This document shows, piece after piece, positions 1 to 8,659 of a DNA stretch of 64,000 nucleotides. The DNA is from Bradyrhizobiaceae bacterium Ga0074131. Lineage in GTDB: Bacteria; Pseudomonadota; Alphaproteobacteria; Rhizobiales; Xanthobacteraceae. Positions within the stretch are counted from its first letter, which is position 1; every line of letters starts with the position of its first letter. Both the position numbers and the translations under genes were made by a program. Location: contig LNEC01000006.1 in the NCBI GenBank assembly GCA_001464035.1, positions 338,209 through 402,208 on the forward strand. The letters run 5' to 3'. The notes below the pieces were generated by a model. The model made no database searches, was not told the DNA's origin, and saw only the letters and a program-made list of their open reading frames with translations.

Positions 1-660
1 ATGCGGCGCCTTAACAGTCATTCCGATCGAATGCGGTGGCTGAAGGAACAACTCGTCGATCCCGACGCCGCTGACGTTCTTGGCGCGCGGCTTCAGCGCC
101 GCCAGCACCATCAGAGGCACGATGGTGGTCCGAGCCCAGTAGGAGATCTTGTTGAGATGGAACGGCGACCACATCGGCAGCAGCATGATCTCGACCGGCA
201 ATACCGGCACGCTACGCCAGGTCAGCACCCCGAACATCGCCAGCATGAAACGCGTAAATACATTGCTGTGGATCGCGCCGCCGCGCGAGCGGATCGCCTC
301 GCGCGCCCGCGCCATGTGCTTGGCATCGGGGGAATCGCCGATCATCTTCAGCGCGAAATAGGACTTCACGCTGGCGCTCATCTCAAAAGCGCCGTCATGC
401 ACCAGCGACCAGCCGCCATGGGCACCCTGAACCCGGCGCAGATAATTCGCGATCTTGCCCTCGAGTTCGTGATCGACCGGCTCGCCGAGATAGTGGCGAA
501 GCAACACATATTCCGCCGGGATGGTGCAATCGGCTTCAAGTTCGAACACCAGGTGCCCGTCCGGCTGCCGGTAGCCGAGCAACCCCTGCGTCGCCGAGGC
601 GATGCTCGCCTCCAGGGCGCCACCGCTTTGATTTCCAACTGATCTATTGCCGGAATGCAT
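1..660 (-). CDS. shc: Squalene-hopene cyclase, N-terminal part (runs off the window)
   Basis: Reading the minus strand gives 220 uninterrupted codons that reach base 1, so only the N-terminal third of a protein of about 650 residues is present. It cyclises squalene to hopene/diplopterol at the inner membrane. The visible part is helical, with a QW-like repeat unit near residue 70 (GAHGGW) and a membrane-facing segment with repeated Pro/Leu near residue 140. The catalytic DXDD motif would lie beyond the window edge. Two in-frame ATGs compete: 660 and 672 (four codons longer); AGAGGG directly precedes the 672 ATG and CAGGG lies about 10 bases upstream of it, so the start is uncertain. It is the downstream neighbour of hpnE, about 50-60 bases away, which fits the hopanoid gene order. 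Confidence 0.88.
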   Translation of the reverse strand, partial: MHSGNRSVGNQSGGALEASIASATQGLLGYRQPDGHLVFELEADCTIPAEYVLLRHYLGEPVDHELEGKIANYLRRVQGAHGGWSLVHDGAFEMSASVKSYFALKMIGDSPDAKHMARAREAIRSRGGAIHSNVFTRFMLAMFGVLTWRSVPVLPVEIMLLPMWSPFHLNKISYWARTTIVPLMVLAALKPRAKNVSGVGIDELFLQPPHSIGMTVKAPH

Positions 661-722
661 GTCGCTCGACATCCCTCTATTGCCCTGGGGTCTCGCCGGA
701 GACCACGGTACTGGCGTCCCGG

Positions 723-1976
723 TCAAGCCTGACGCATGGCGAGGACGAGATCGGCGGCGCGGTTGCCCGACCGCACAGATCCCTCGATGGTGGCCGGCAA
801 CCCCGTATCAGTCCAGTCGCCGGCAAGGAACAGGTTCTTGTAAGCCGTTACAGCGCCCGGCCGCAGCGCGTTCTGCTCCGGCGTGGCCTCGAACGTGGCG
901 CGGCGCTCGCGCACGATCTGCCAGGGCGGCAAGTCGCCCCCGACGCCCGCGGCCTTGCAGATGTCCCGCCAGATCGCCTGCGCCAGTTCCTCGCGCGGCA
1001 TATCCACCAGCCGCTCGCCGTTGCTGATGGTGACCGACAGGCGCTGCGGGAACGCGAACAGCCATTCCACCAAGCCGCCGACGACGCCAAGCAGAGCCGG
1101 CTGCCCCTTCGGCGGATCGAAGCGGAAATGCGCATTGACGATGGCACGGAATTTCGTAGGCGTTTTCAGGCCAGGCAGCAGCGCGGCGGCCGGGCGTGGC
1201 GGAACCGCCAATACCACGGCGTCGCCAGGCTGGATGGCAATGCTGCTGTCACCGAATTTCAATTCACCGAGACGGTCCGCCGACATGGAGAATCCGCGCA
1301 GCTCATGGCCAAACGAGATAGTGGCCGCCCTGCACTGCAGCAGTTTGATTGCCGGTTCGACCAGCACCGCGCTGAGGCCATCGCGCGCGATCAGCGGACG
1401 GCAGGCCTGACCTCCCGCCAGCAGCGTTTCCCGCACCACAGCGCCGGCGAGGCCTGCCGACCCCTCCGGCGGGTCGACGTTCAACGCTGCGAGCAGCAGC
1501 GGTTGCACCAGCCGCTGGTAAAGCGTCCCGTCGCACGGGATCGCGTCGCCTACCCGCTTGCTCTGGGCTGCCCAGATCAACGGCATCAGCGCCAGATAAT
1601 CGCGCACGCTGGTGTCCGGGACACGGCGCGCTTCGTCAAAGATCCACAGCGGCAGCCGGCTCTCGCCGAGATCAAGTTGCCAGCGCTGCCCGGTCGCGAG
1701 ATCGACAAAGGGGAATTGCGCGCGCTTCGGGCCGACCAGTCCAGCCTCGGTGCCGATCGACTTGGCGTAATCAACCGCCGCCCGGTTGCCGGAAAGCAGG
1801 AGATGGTTGCCGTTGTCGATGGTGAGGTTGGTCGCCGCATCGAAATACGACCGGCATCGGCCGCCGGCCTGCTGCGTGGCCTCGTGCAGGTGCACCCTGC
1901 AATTCGCGTTCGCCAGCCGAACGGCGGCGGCCAGGCCCGAAATTCCAGCGCCGATGATATGGATCGTCTTCTGCAT
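723..1976 (-). CDS. hpnE: Hydroxysqualene reductase/dehydroxylase HpnE (FAD amine-oxidase fold)
   Basis: This 417-residue flavoprotein belongs to the squalene-associated FAD-dependent desaturase family. HpnE is known to reduce hydroxysqualene to squalene, the last of three steps from farnesyl diphosphate. An N-terminal Rossmann motif (GAGISG, residues 9-14) is followed by Glu32, which would bind the FAD ribose. A C-terminal FAD motif (LAGDWTDTGLPATIEGS) lies near residue 390. The open frame extends 74 codons further upstream, but that part overlaps hpnD and is not family-like. The chosen ATG at 1976 shares one base with the hpnD stop (TGATG), so the two genes are translationally coupled. Confidence 0.93.
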   Translation of the reverse strand: MQKTIHIIGAGISGLAAAVRLANANCRVHLHEATQQAGGRCRSYFDAATNLTIDNGNHLLLSGNRAAVDYAKSIGTEAGLVGPKRAQFPFVDLATGQRWQLDLGESRLPLWIFDEARRVPDTSVRDYLALMPLIWAAQSKRVGDAIPCDGTLYQRLVQPLLLAALNVDPPEGSAGLAGAVVRETLLAGGQACRPLIARDGLSAVLVEPAIKLLQCRAATISFGHELRGFSMSADRLGELKFGDSSIAIQPGDAVVLAVPPRPAAALLPGLKTPTKFRAIVNAHFRFDPPKGQPALLGVVGGLVEWLFAFPQRLSVTISNGERLVDMPREELAQAIWRDICKAAGVGGDLPPWQIVRERRATFEATPEQNALRPGAVTAYKNLFLAGDWTDTGLPATIEGSVRSGNRAADLVLAMRQA

Positions 1977-2815
1977 CAGATGAACGCGTAGCGAAGGATG
2001 ATCAGGATGCGGGCCATCTTGTTCAGGCGGACCGGCGCGCGCGGCGCGACGAACCCCCTGATGACCAGCAGTTCGAGAATCGCACGGTAATATTTCGCCA
2101 TGATCCTGGGCGCGCGCACGAGCCGCCGCGGGTTGCGGCACATGACCTCGTCGGCTTTCTCGAAATGCGCCCGCGCGCGCGCCACCAGCGGCGCGCACAC
2201 TTTCGGCAGCGACGGATCGGCGGTCACCTTGCTTGGATCGGTCGAGGTGATCCCGGCGTGCAGCAGTCCTTCGCGCGGCAGATAGAGCCGGCCGATGCCG
2301 GCATCCTCATCGATGTCTCGCAGGATATTGGTCAATTGCAGCGCGCAGCCCAGATGATGCGCAAGCAGGATGCCGTCGGTCTCGGCGAGACCGAACACCC
2401 GGACCGACAGCCGTCCGACCGCGCTGGCGACGCGGTCGCAATACAGATCGAGCGTCGCAAGATCCGGTGCCCTGATATCCTGCGGCACGTCCATCTCCAT
2501 GCCATCGACGATGGCCAGGAAATCCTCGCGCCTGAGGTCAAACCGCCGAACCGATGGCACGTAGTCACGCAATCGCGCGGGCGGATGACCTTCATACAAC
2601 GCGTTGATGTCATCGCGCCACTGCTGCAGCGCGGCCAGCCGCACGTCGCGCGGACCATCGGAATCCGCGATATCGTCGACCTGCCGGCAAAAGCTGTAGA
2701 TCTGAAACATCGCCTCGCGCTGCGCGTGCGGCAGAATGCGCATCGCCGCGTAGAACGAACTGCCGGACGCGGATGTCCCGTAACTGGCGCTGGCGGCCGC
2801 GGTCTCGAGCGTCAT
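1976..2815 (-). CDS. hpnD: Presqualene diphosphate synthase HpnD
   Basis: This 279-residue trans-isoprenyl diphosphate synthase of the squalene/phytoene synthase family condenses two farnesyl diphosphates to presqualene diphosphate, the entry step to squalene and hopanoids. Both Asp-rich metal-binding motifs are visible: DDIAD at residues 47-51 and NILRDIDED at 163-171, followed by the typical GRLYLP. The length matches the family. Its start overlaps the hpnC stop by four bases (ATGA) and its stop overlaps the hpnE start by one base, so hpnC-hpnD-hpnE form one coupled operon read on the minus strand. Confidence 0.95.
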   Translation of the reverse strand: MTLETAAASASYGTSASGSSFYAAMRILPHAQREAMFQIYSFCRQVDDIADSDGPRDVRLAALQQWRDDINALYEGHPPARLRDYVPSVRRFDLRREDFLAIVDGMEMDVPQDIRAPDLATLDLYCDRVASAVGRLSVRVFGLAETDGILLAHHLGCALQLTNILRDIDEDAGIGRLYLPREGLLHAGITSTDPSKVTADPSLPKVCAPLVARARAHFEKADEVMCRNPRRLVRAPRIMAKYYRAILELLVIRGFVAPRAPVRLNKMARILIILRYAFI

Positions 2816-3690
2816 GCGCCTGCCGCCGGCTTGGACACGGGCCGTCGTCCGACCGCGCGGCGGGTGATCTCACTGACGACCCCGCCGAGACCATGAGCGA
2901 GCAATTCCAGCGCGCCGAGATGAACCCTTTCGCTGAGGGGATCGCGCACTTTCAGCAATCCGACGATCTTATCGGCGAACGCCTGGATCACGGAGATTTC
3001 GCATCCCAGCCTGACATCCCTCACTTCGGCGCTGAGCGATCTGCTTTCGTCGAGCAGCGCCCCGGTGCGCACCGCGAGCGCATGCAGGCATCGCAGCAGC
3101 GGCGGCGATGCCTGCCGCTGTCCAAGCTCCTCGACGGAAGCGCCGGCGGCGTCGAGCGCGTCGCGCGGCAGATAAACCCGGTTGAGATCGCGAAAATCCT
3201 TGCCGCAGTCCTGCAGGTGATTGTTGATTTGCAGGCCGGCGCAGAGCGCGTCTGAGGCCGCCCAGGTCGACGTGCTCTCGCCGTGAACGTCGAGCATGAA
3301 GCGGCCGACCGGCATCGCCGAGTACCGGCAGTAGTGAAGCACTTCGTCCCAGTTCTCATAGCGTAGCTTGGTCACATCCATCCGGAAGGCGATCAGAACA
3401 TCGAGCGCGTGGCGCGGGGGCATCGAACGCGCAGCCAGCGCGTGGCGCAGATTGACCGCCTCGGGCTGGGTATCGCCGTTGCCCAGCAATTCCGCCTCGA
3501 GCAGATCCAGAAGCCCGAGCTTCTCCTGCGCGGCCAGCGTCGCATGGTCGGCGATGTCATCCGCGGTTCGCACGAAATTGTAGAACGCGAGTATCAGCGC
3601 CCGGTGCCGCGGGTGAATGATCCACGACGCCACCGGAAAGTTCTCGTCGCGGTGAGTCTTGCCGGACCGCAATTCGCTCGCGCTGGTCAT
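2812..3690 (-). CDS. hpnC: Hydroxysqualene synthase HpnC (squalene synthase-like)
   Basis: This squalene/phytoene synthase family protein has 292 residues from the ATG at 3690. In the three-enzyme bacterial route HpnC turns presqualene diphosphate into hydroxysqualene. It carries one good Asp-rich motif (DDIAD, residues 44-48) and a second motif in the form HLQDCGKDFRD near residue 190. The open frame continues 37 codons upstream, but family members start close to the segment ENFPVASWI seen just after this ATG, so 3690 is preferred. It is the first gene of hpnCDE; I saw no clear promoter in the roughly 200 bases upstream. Confidence 0.92.
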   Translation of the reverse strand: MTSASELRSGKTHRDENFPVASWIIHPRHRALILAFYNFVRTADDIADHATLAAQEKLGLLDLLEAELLGNGDTQPEAVNLRHALAARSMPPRHALDVLIAFRMDVTKLRYENWDEVLHYCRYSAMPVGRFMLDVHGESTSTWAASDALCAGLQINNHLQDCGKDFRDLNRVYLPRDALDAAGASVEELGQRQASPPLLRCLHALAVRTGALLDESRSLSAEVRDVRLGCEISVIQAFADKIVGLLKVRDPLSERVHLGALELLAHGLGGVVSEITRRAVGRRPVSKPAAGA

Positions 3691-3888
3691 CAAGGACTGG
3701 CTACATTCCTCAGGGCATGGTGACGACGCATGCGCTGGCCGAGGCCGGCTCATGCGCATCGATCGCAAACCCCATATAGGGGAATACGATGCCAAAACCA
3801 ATGCTATCTGCGATTTCCCGCAAATTCAGAAGGCGTCCTAACGAGCCCCGGCAGCGCCCGCTGCGGCGATGACAGCGGCCGAAAGCCC

Positions 3889-4128
3889 TTATTGGCCGTT
3901 GTTTTTGAGCACCTGATTGCAGGCCGCAGTCAGCTTGGGACGGTTCTGCTGAAGACAGGCCAGGATCGTGAAATCGCCCTGATCGATGACTGGACGGCAG
4001 TAGCGCTGAACGTCGCGCGAACAGGCCGCCTGCTCTTGCGGCGTGCCGCTGCGCTGCTGCTGGGCGACGGCGCCGGTCGCAGCCGATACCGACAAGAGCG
4101 TGAGAGCCAATAGAAATTTAAGCATCAT
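3889..4128 (-). CDS. Small exported Cys-rich protein (GLG1-type repeat-like)
   Basis: This 79-residue protein has a clear signal peptide (two Met, Lys, then a hydrophobic core ending AVAQ near residue 23). The mature part has four cysteines spaced C-x8-C-x13-C-x11-C, with the words RYC, ILACLQQN and LTAAC. This resembles a single unit of the Cys-rich GLG1/FGFR-like repeat (PF00839), which also occurs as small periplasmic proteins in alphaproteobacteria. That family match is from memory of the pattern and was not searched. It is transcribed in the same direction as hpnC, about 200 bases upstream of it. Its function is unknown. Confidence 0.72.
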   Translation of the reverse strand: MMLKFLLALTLLSVSAATGAVAQQQRSGTPQEQAACSRDVQRYCRPVIDQGDFTILACLQQNRPKLTAACNQVLKNNGQ

Positions 4129-4592
4129 CTTCCTTCATTGTGACAGTAGGTGATTTCCGATCCAAACCCCGCGGGGCGCAAGATCGAGGCGCAGCGAACT
4201 GCGGTTTGCGAGCCGTCAGAAGCACTGCAAAATGCGGCCAAATTTACGGCGACTCCCGCGCTTTGGAGTGGAACTGGGCGATAAGCGCAACTATTTGATA
4301 CTCCAGACGTTATTTGTTGGACGACCTTTTTCGCTCGACGATGTTGCAGGAGACCCTGGCGGATCGCTACATGGAGTGCGAATCGCGGCGAGAGATTCCG
4401 GTGTCGATCTTGCGGATCTGAACAAATGGGGTTCTTCGGCGTTATGATGGTCTTTGCGGGGACTCGGGCCTCGGTGACGGCAGCAGCCGTCCCCCGTCAT
4501 TTGAACCTAACACACTACGGCGACACTAAATCTTCGATGCGGCGCGACGGCTCTGGTATCAGAACGTCAATTCAAAAACGGGATACTTCGAT
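4129..4592. other. Intergenic region, 464 bp, no gene seen
   Basis: This region separates two divergently transcribed small exported-protein genes. It is less GC-rich than its surroundings. I found no convincing ORF, no tRNA, no GGAAC-N17-GTT promoter and no strong hairpin. It should contain the promoters of both flanking genes, but I could not identify them with confidence. Confidence 0.5.
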
Positions 4593-5096
4593 ATGAAACT
4601 CTATGATTCCGGCTTGTTCGGACAGGCGATCAAGGCTGCAGGTATCGGCGCTGCGCTGATGTTCTCGGTTTCAGCAGGCCATGCCCAATCGGGGCCTTTT
4701 GCCGGCTTTGACGGATCATGGGCGGGCAACGGCACGGTGGCGCTCTCCGACGGAACGATCGAGCGCATCCGATGCAAGGCCGCCTACAAGGTCAACGGCA
4801 GCGGAATGGGATTGAAGCAGAATCTCGACTGCGCCAGCGACAGCTACAAATTCAACCTGAGCAGCGACGTCACCAGCAATGGCGACCGAATTTCCGGCAA
4901 CTGGAGCGAGAAGAGCCGGAACATTTTCGGCAACCTGCAGGGGACTGCCGGCGGTGGCCAGATCGAAGTGTTCGTCGAGGCTTCCGGATTTGCCGCCAAC
5001 CTGACGTTGAAGACCACCGGTAACAAGCAGACCGTCCAGATCAGCTCGAAGGGTGAAATCAGGGGCGTGAACATCACAATGTCGAAGGGCGGCTAA
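4593..5096 (+). CDS. Exported hypothetical protein, beta-rich
   Basis: This 167-residue protein has a signal peptide (residues 1 to about 31, ending SAGHAQS). The mature part is rich in Gly, Ser, Asn and alternating hydrophobic residues (GSWAGNGTVALSDGTIERI, KFNLSSDV, LTLKTTGN, VQISSKG), which suggests a small beta barrel or lipocalin-like fold in the periplasm. It has two mature Cys residues near 60 and 79. I do not recognise a characterised family. It converges on the exporter gene hpnN, with a palindromic hairpin between the two stop codons. Confidence 0.75.
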   Translation: MKLYDSGLFGQAIKAAGIGAALMFSVSAGHAQSGPFAGFDGSWAGNGTVALSDGTIERIRCKAAYKVNGSGMGLKQNLDCASDSYKFNLSSDVTSNGDRISGNWSEKSRNIFGNLQGTAGGGQIEVFVEASGFAANLTLKTTGNKQTVQISSKGEIRGVNITMSKGG

Positions 5097-5138
5097 CCGT
5101 CCACGGCCAAACTGCTCGCTCCGCGGGCTTCGCGCCAT

Positions 5139-5165
5139 CAGGGCCCGGTGCTGAACTGGGCCCTG
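5139..5165. terminator. Palindromic hairpin between convergent genes
   Basis: An 8-bp perfect inverted repeat (CAGGGCCC / GGGCCCTG) with an 11-base loop lies between the stop of the exported protein gene and the stop of hpnN. The position between convergent genes suggests a bidirectional terminator. No T-run follows on either strand, so intrinsic termination is uncertain. Confidence 0.4.
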
Positions 5166-5232
5166 TGGCTTGAGATGCTCTTTACAAGGGCGGACCAATC
5201 CGCGTTCAGTGCGGGCCGGCTTCGCTTGACCG

Positions 5233-7581
5233 CTATCGAGTCCCGCGAAGACGCTGCGACAAGTTTATCAGCCACATCGCCGTCGGTCGCAGGATGAAGA
5301 GATCCGCGATGAGGGCTGCGACCATCGCAAAGGCGCTGAGCCAGCCGAACAGGCGCAACGACGGCAGGTCGGAAAACACCGTCACGACCAGACCGCAGGC
5401 CAGCACCAGCGTGGTCAGAATCAGCGCCGGACCAACCAGCACGGTCGCGCGCTCGACCGCCAGAGCCGGATCGATGTCGGGCGTGGTCTCCATGCGCAAC
5501 CGGTTGAGGAAGTGAATGGTCGCACTGAGGCCGAGGCCGAACGACACCGTCAGCGCCACTACGCTGGCGAATTGCAGCCCCTCTCCCAGTATCCACAGCA
5601 CGGTGCCGGAAAGGACCACCGGAAAGATGCCGGGCAGGATGGAAGCCAACATCACGACCCACGAGCGGAACGCAAGACCGATAAAGACCGCGACCAGCGC
5701 GAATTCGATGGTCAGTCCTGCGTTGAGCTTCGCGATCATGTTGGCGCTGTTGCGCGCCGCGATCGCCGACAGTCCGGTGACGGCGATCTCAAAGCCCTGA
5801 TATTTCGCCCGAACGGCATTCAGGGCGCTGTCGAGCTTATCAACCACGGGCAGGATCGCACTCGAATCGAGGTCCGGCACCCTGCCCGAAACTACCACCG
5901 CGTCCTGATCGGCCGAGATAAAGCGCCGGACCAGATGCTCCGGGATCACGCCGACATACTCCTTCAAGGTCGCGACATCGGAACTGCCGGCTTTTTCAGC
6001 CAGCCAGCGGCGCAGCGTCTCGAGCGACCAGACGTTGCCGACGCCGGCCTGGCTTTCAACCATCGAGTGCACGTCGGCGATGGCATTCAGGGTTTCCGGC
6101 GCATACAGCGACGCACCCTTGGGGAACTCTATCAGGATGTCGATCGGATTGGCGCCGGTCAGCTTGGCGTCGAGCCGCCCGCTGGCCGCCACCGCCTGCT
6201 GCTTGTCGGGGACCTGATCGGCAAGCCGGTAACGCGGTTCGAGATTTGCATAGATTACGCCGAGACCGCCGACGATCACCACCGCGATCAGGCTGAACAG
6301 CCCGGGACGGCTGACCATGCGCACGGCGATCCAGTAGCAAAAGGCGCGCAGTGCGTTGACACCGGCGTCGGCCGCCTGGAACCTGGCGGCAAAAACCTGT
6401 TCGTTGCGCACCAGCAGCACCCCGAACACCGGGACCAGCGACAGCACCGCGAGCAACGCGATGACGGTCGCCGCAAGGCCGGCCTCACCGAACGTGCGAA
6501 TCAAATCCGAATCCGAGAACTGCAGCGCCAGGAAGGAGATTCCCGCGGTGGCATGGGTCAGCACGCAGGCCGGTCCGACAACCAGAACGGCGTTGCGGAA
6601 GGCGGAGAACCGGTCTTCGCCGGCGAGCAGCCGATCGCGCGCGGCGAATGTCAGCTGCATCGAATCCGAGAAACTGATCACCATGATCAACGGCGTCATC
6701 ACGTTCAGGAACATGTTGAGGCTGAATCCCGCCCAGCCGAGGATGCCGAGCGACAGCAGAATGGCGAGCAGCGGCGGAAACGCCGCCACGATCATGAACG
6801 ACACCTTGCGGAAGAACAGGATCGCGATCAGGCATCCCGCCAGGATGCCGGCGGCGTTGTAGATCAAACCGTCGCGTTCGACCGCGTTGCGGATTTCGAG
6901 CTGCATGACCGGAACACCTGACAGTTCCTTGGTCAGCCCGGTATCGGCGAGATCCTCGGCCATCACCTTGCGAATTTCGCCGATGGTGTTTTTCAACCCG
7001 TTATTGCCGACAATCGACGGCTCCAGCGAAAGTACAATCAGCGCCAGCGTGCCATCTTCCGAAAGCAGCTTGCCGCGGATAATCTCGTTGGTTTTGACGG
7101 TTTCGATGAACTCGTCGTAGTCGGCGCCTTCCGGCAGATCGGCTGGAAACAGCGCGGCGGGCAGCTTGCCCGGTGCCGGCGCCTGACGCGCCGAGAACAG
7201 CGAGATCAGGCCCCGCGTGCCTTCGACGAGTTGCAGGTCCGTGACCAGGTTCCGGATTTTTTCCAGATTGTCCCGGCGCAGCAGGGTCTTGCCCTCGACC
7301 ACGACCAGCACGTCGAATTCGGTCGAGGGGAAGCGCTTGGTGACTTCCTCATACTGCCGGTATTCCTTGGTGTTGGAACGGAACAGTTGGCTGAGCGAAT
7401 CGTCGATCTTGATACGCTGGATGCCGAACAGAGCCCCGATCACCATCGCAAACAGAATGATGCAGGACAGGATGGGCGCGCGCATGGCGATCAAGCCGAT
7501 CCGCTCCAGACCAAAAGCGATGCTCAGCGCCGGCTTTCGTGATTTCGTCACTTCCGGGTCGACCGTGTTTCGTTCGAGCAT
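5233..7581 (-). CDS. hpnN: HpnN-like RND/MMPL transporter (hopanoid trafficking)
   Basis: This protein of about 782 residues has the two-fold RND/MMPL layout: an N-terminal helix, a periplasmic domain (KIDDSLSQLFRSN, about residues 50-200), a bundle of about six helices, a second single helix near residue 420, a second periplasmic domain, and five to six more helices ending near 770. HpnN in Rhodopseudomonas moves hopanoids to the outer membrane; the assignment here rests on position between hpnCDE and hpnP as well as architecture, and a generic MMPL exporter is the alternative. A GTG 18 bases further upstream (7599) is an alternative start; neither has a strong ribosome-binding site. Confidence 0.78.
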   Translation of the reverse strand: MLERNTVDPEVTKSRKPALSIAFGLERIGLIAMRAPILSCIILFAMVIGALFGIQRIKIDDSLSQLFRSNTKEYRQYEEVTKRFPSTEFDVLVVVEGKTLLRRDNLEKIRNLVTDLQLVEGTRGLISLFSARQAPAPGKLPAALFPADLPEGADYDEFIETVKTNEIIRGKLLSEDGTLALIVLSLEPSIVGNNGLKNTIGEIRKVMAEDLADTGLTKELSGVPVMQLEIRNAVERDGLIYNAAGILAGCLIAILFFRKVSFMIVAAFPPLLAILLSLGILGWAGFSLNMFLNVMTPLIMVISFSDSMQLTFAARDRLLAGEDRFSAFRNAVLVVGPACVLTHATAGISFLALQFSDSDLIRTFGEAGLAATVIALLAVLSLVPVFGVLLVRNEQVFAARFQAADAGVNALRAFCYWIAVRMVSRPGLFSLIAVVIVGGLGVIYANLEPRYRLADQVPDKQQAVAASGRLDAKLTGANPIDILIEFPKGASLYAPETLNAIADVHSMVESQAGVGNVWSLETLRRWLAEKAGSSDVATLKEYVGVIPEHLVRRFISADQDAVVVSGRVPDLDSSAILPVVDKLDSALNAVRAKYQGFEIAVTGLSAIAARNSANMIAKLNAGLTIEFALVAVFIGLAFRSWVVMLASILPGIFPVVLSGTVLWILGEGLQFASVVALTVSFGLGLSATIHFLNRLRMETTPDIDPALAVERATVLVGPALILTTLVLACGLVVTVFSDLPSLRLFGWLSAFAMVAALIADLFILRPTAMWLINLSQRLRGTR

Positions 7582-7798
7582 GCCCTGTCCAGTTCTCACA
7601 TCCGCTCATCTGTCTAGCTTAGATTCGCCGGGCGCGAAGGAGGCTGAATCGGCTACGTCTGGCCGGCACTAGCCGTTGAAATCATGCGATAAATCAGCCG
7701 CGAGACGTGTAGCAGGTCTGTCCGGCCCCTCGCAAGCGCACACCCCGCGCCAAATCGGAGCGCAGCGGGCCGTAAAAAGCGGTCAAATCACGGATTTG

Positions 7799-8659
7799 TC
7801 ATGCCGGGTCTGGATTCGTTTCGATGCGCGGGAGTGACGGATCGCTGCTTTCGTCCTTCAACGCGACGCCGGTGACCTCCCGGGCCAGGCCCTCGCGGAT
7901 CAGCCACGCAATCCTGAAAGCCGCATCCTCGTAACCAAGCCCCCCAGCGTGGATGTTCGACACGCAGTTGCGCTCGGCATCGGTGGTGTCAGGTCCGGGC
8001 GCAAAGGTCAGATAGGCCCCGAGGCTGTCGGGCGCGGACAGGCCAGGCCGCTCACCGATCAACACCACCGCCATTCGGGCGCCGAGAATGGCGCCGATCT
8101 CGTCGCCCAATGCGACCCGCGCGCCGGAGGCGACCACGGCGCAGCCGATTTCGAGTCGCTCCGCCGCCAGTCGTGGAATCAGGCATGCGACCAGCGGCAT
8201 CGCGTGCGCATTGACCGCCGTCGGCGACAGCCCATCGCCGAACACGATGGCCAGCCGGCACGAGCCGGCTTGGCGGTCCGTCAGCAGCTGCCGCGACGCC
8301 TCGTCGAGCTTGCGCCCCAGGTCCGGACGCCTCAGATAAACCTTACGGTCGCGCGCGCAACTGGATACTTCCGGGGCTTCGAGGCCGAGCCGGTCAAGGC
8401 CCGCGATCAAGCCTGACACGTCGAAGGCGGCATGAACGGCGTCGCGCGCCCGCGCGTGATCGAGCGTGAATTGAAGCAACGCCCTGGTGGGCAGACCGGC
8501 GCCGGTCCGGCCGAGCCCGACACGCGCCGGGGTAAGGTCCCGCAGATCCCGCAGGGACGGCAATCCCGTGTCGTCGTTACTCGGCAGGGACCGATGCCTC
8601 CCGCAGCCGGATCGAATAGTTCGAGGCGTTCTGCTGACCGACCGACGCGTCGCGTGCAA
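7799..8659 (-). CDS. eutC: Ethanolamine ammonia-lyase small subunit EutC
   Basis: EutC forms with EutB the adenosylcobalamin-dependent lyase that converts ethanolamine to acetaldehyde and ammonia. The family core is clear from [17 protein letters not shown] onward, through [14 protein letters not shown], to the C-terminal [18 protein letters not shown], which lies next to the cofactor in known structures. The start is uncertain. The ATG at 8659 would overlap hpnP by about 80 bases in another frame and adds about 25 residues that are not family-like; a CTG at 8587 or a TTG at 8563 could be the real start. It lies directly downstream of hpnP and is separated by it from eutB. Confidence 0.9.
   Translation of the reverse strand: MHATRRSVSRTPRTIRSGCGRHRSLPSNDDTGLPSLRDLRDLTPARVGLGRTGAGLPTRALLQFTLDHARARDAVHAAFDVSGLIAGLDRLGLEAPEVSSCARDRKVYLRRPDLGRKLDEASRQLLTDRQAGSCRLAIVFGDGLSPTAVNAHAMPLVACLIPRLAAERLEIGCAVVASGARVALGDEIGAILGARMAVVLIGERPGLSAPDSLGAYLTFAPGPDTTDAERNCVSNIHAGGLGYEDAAFRIAWLIREGLAREVTGVALKDESSDPSLPRIETNPDPA

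Noticed and set aside
1128..1991. Plus-strand frame over hpnE
   Set aside because: It is an antisense shadow of hpnE with no start signal or recognisable domain.
5512..6921. Long plus-strand open frame (469 codons) opposite hpnN
   Set aside because: The translation is rich in Arg/His/Asp/Gln and has no family features; it is the antisense frame of a high-GC gene.
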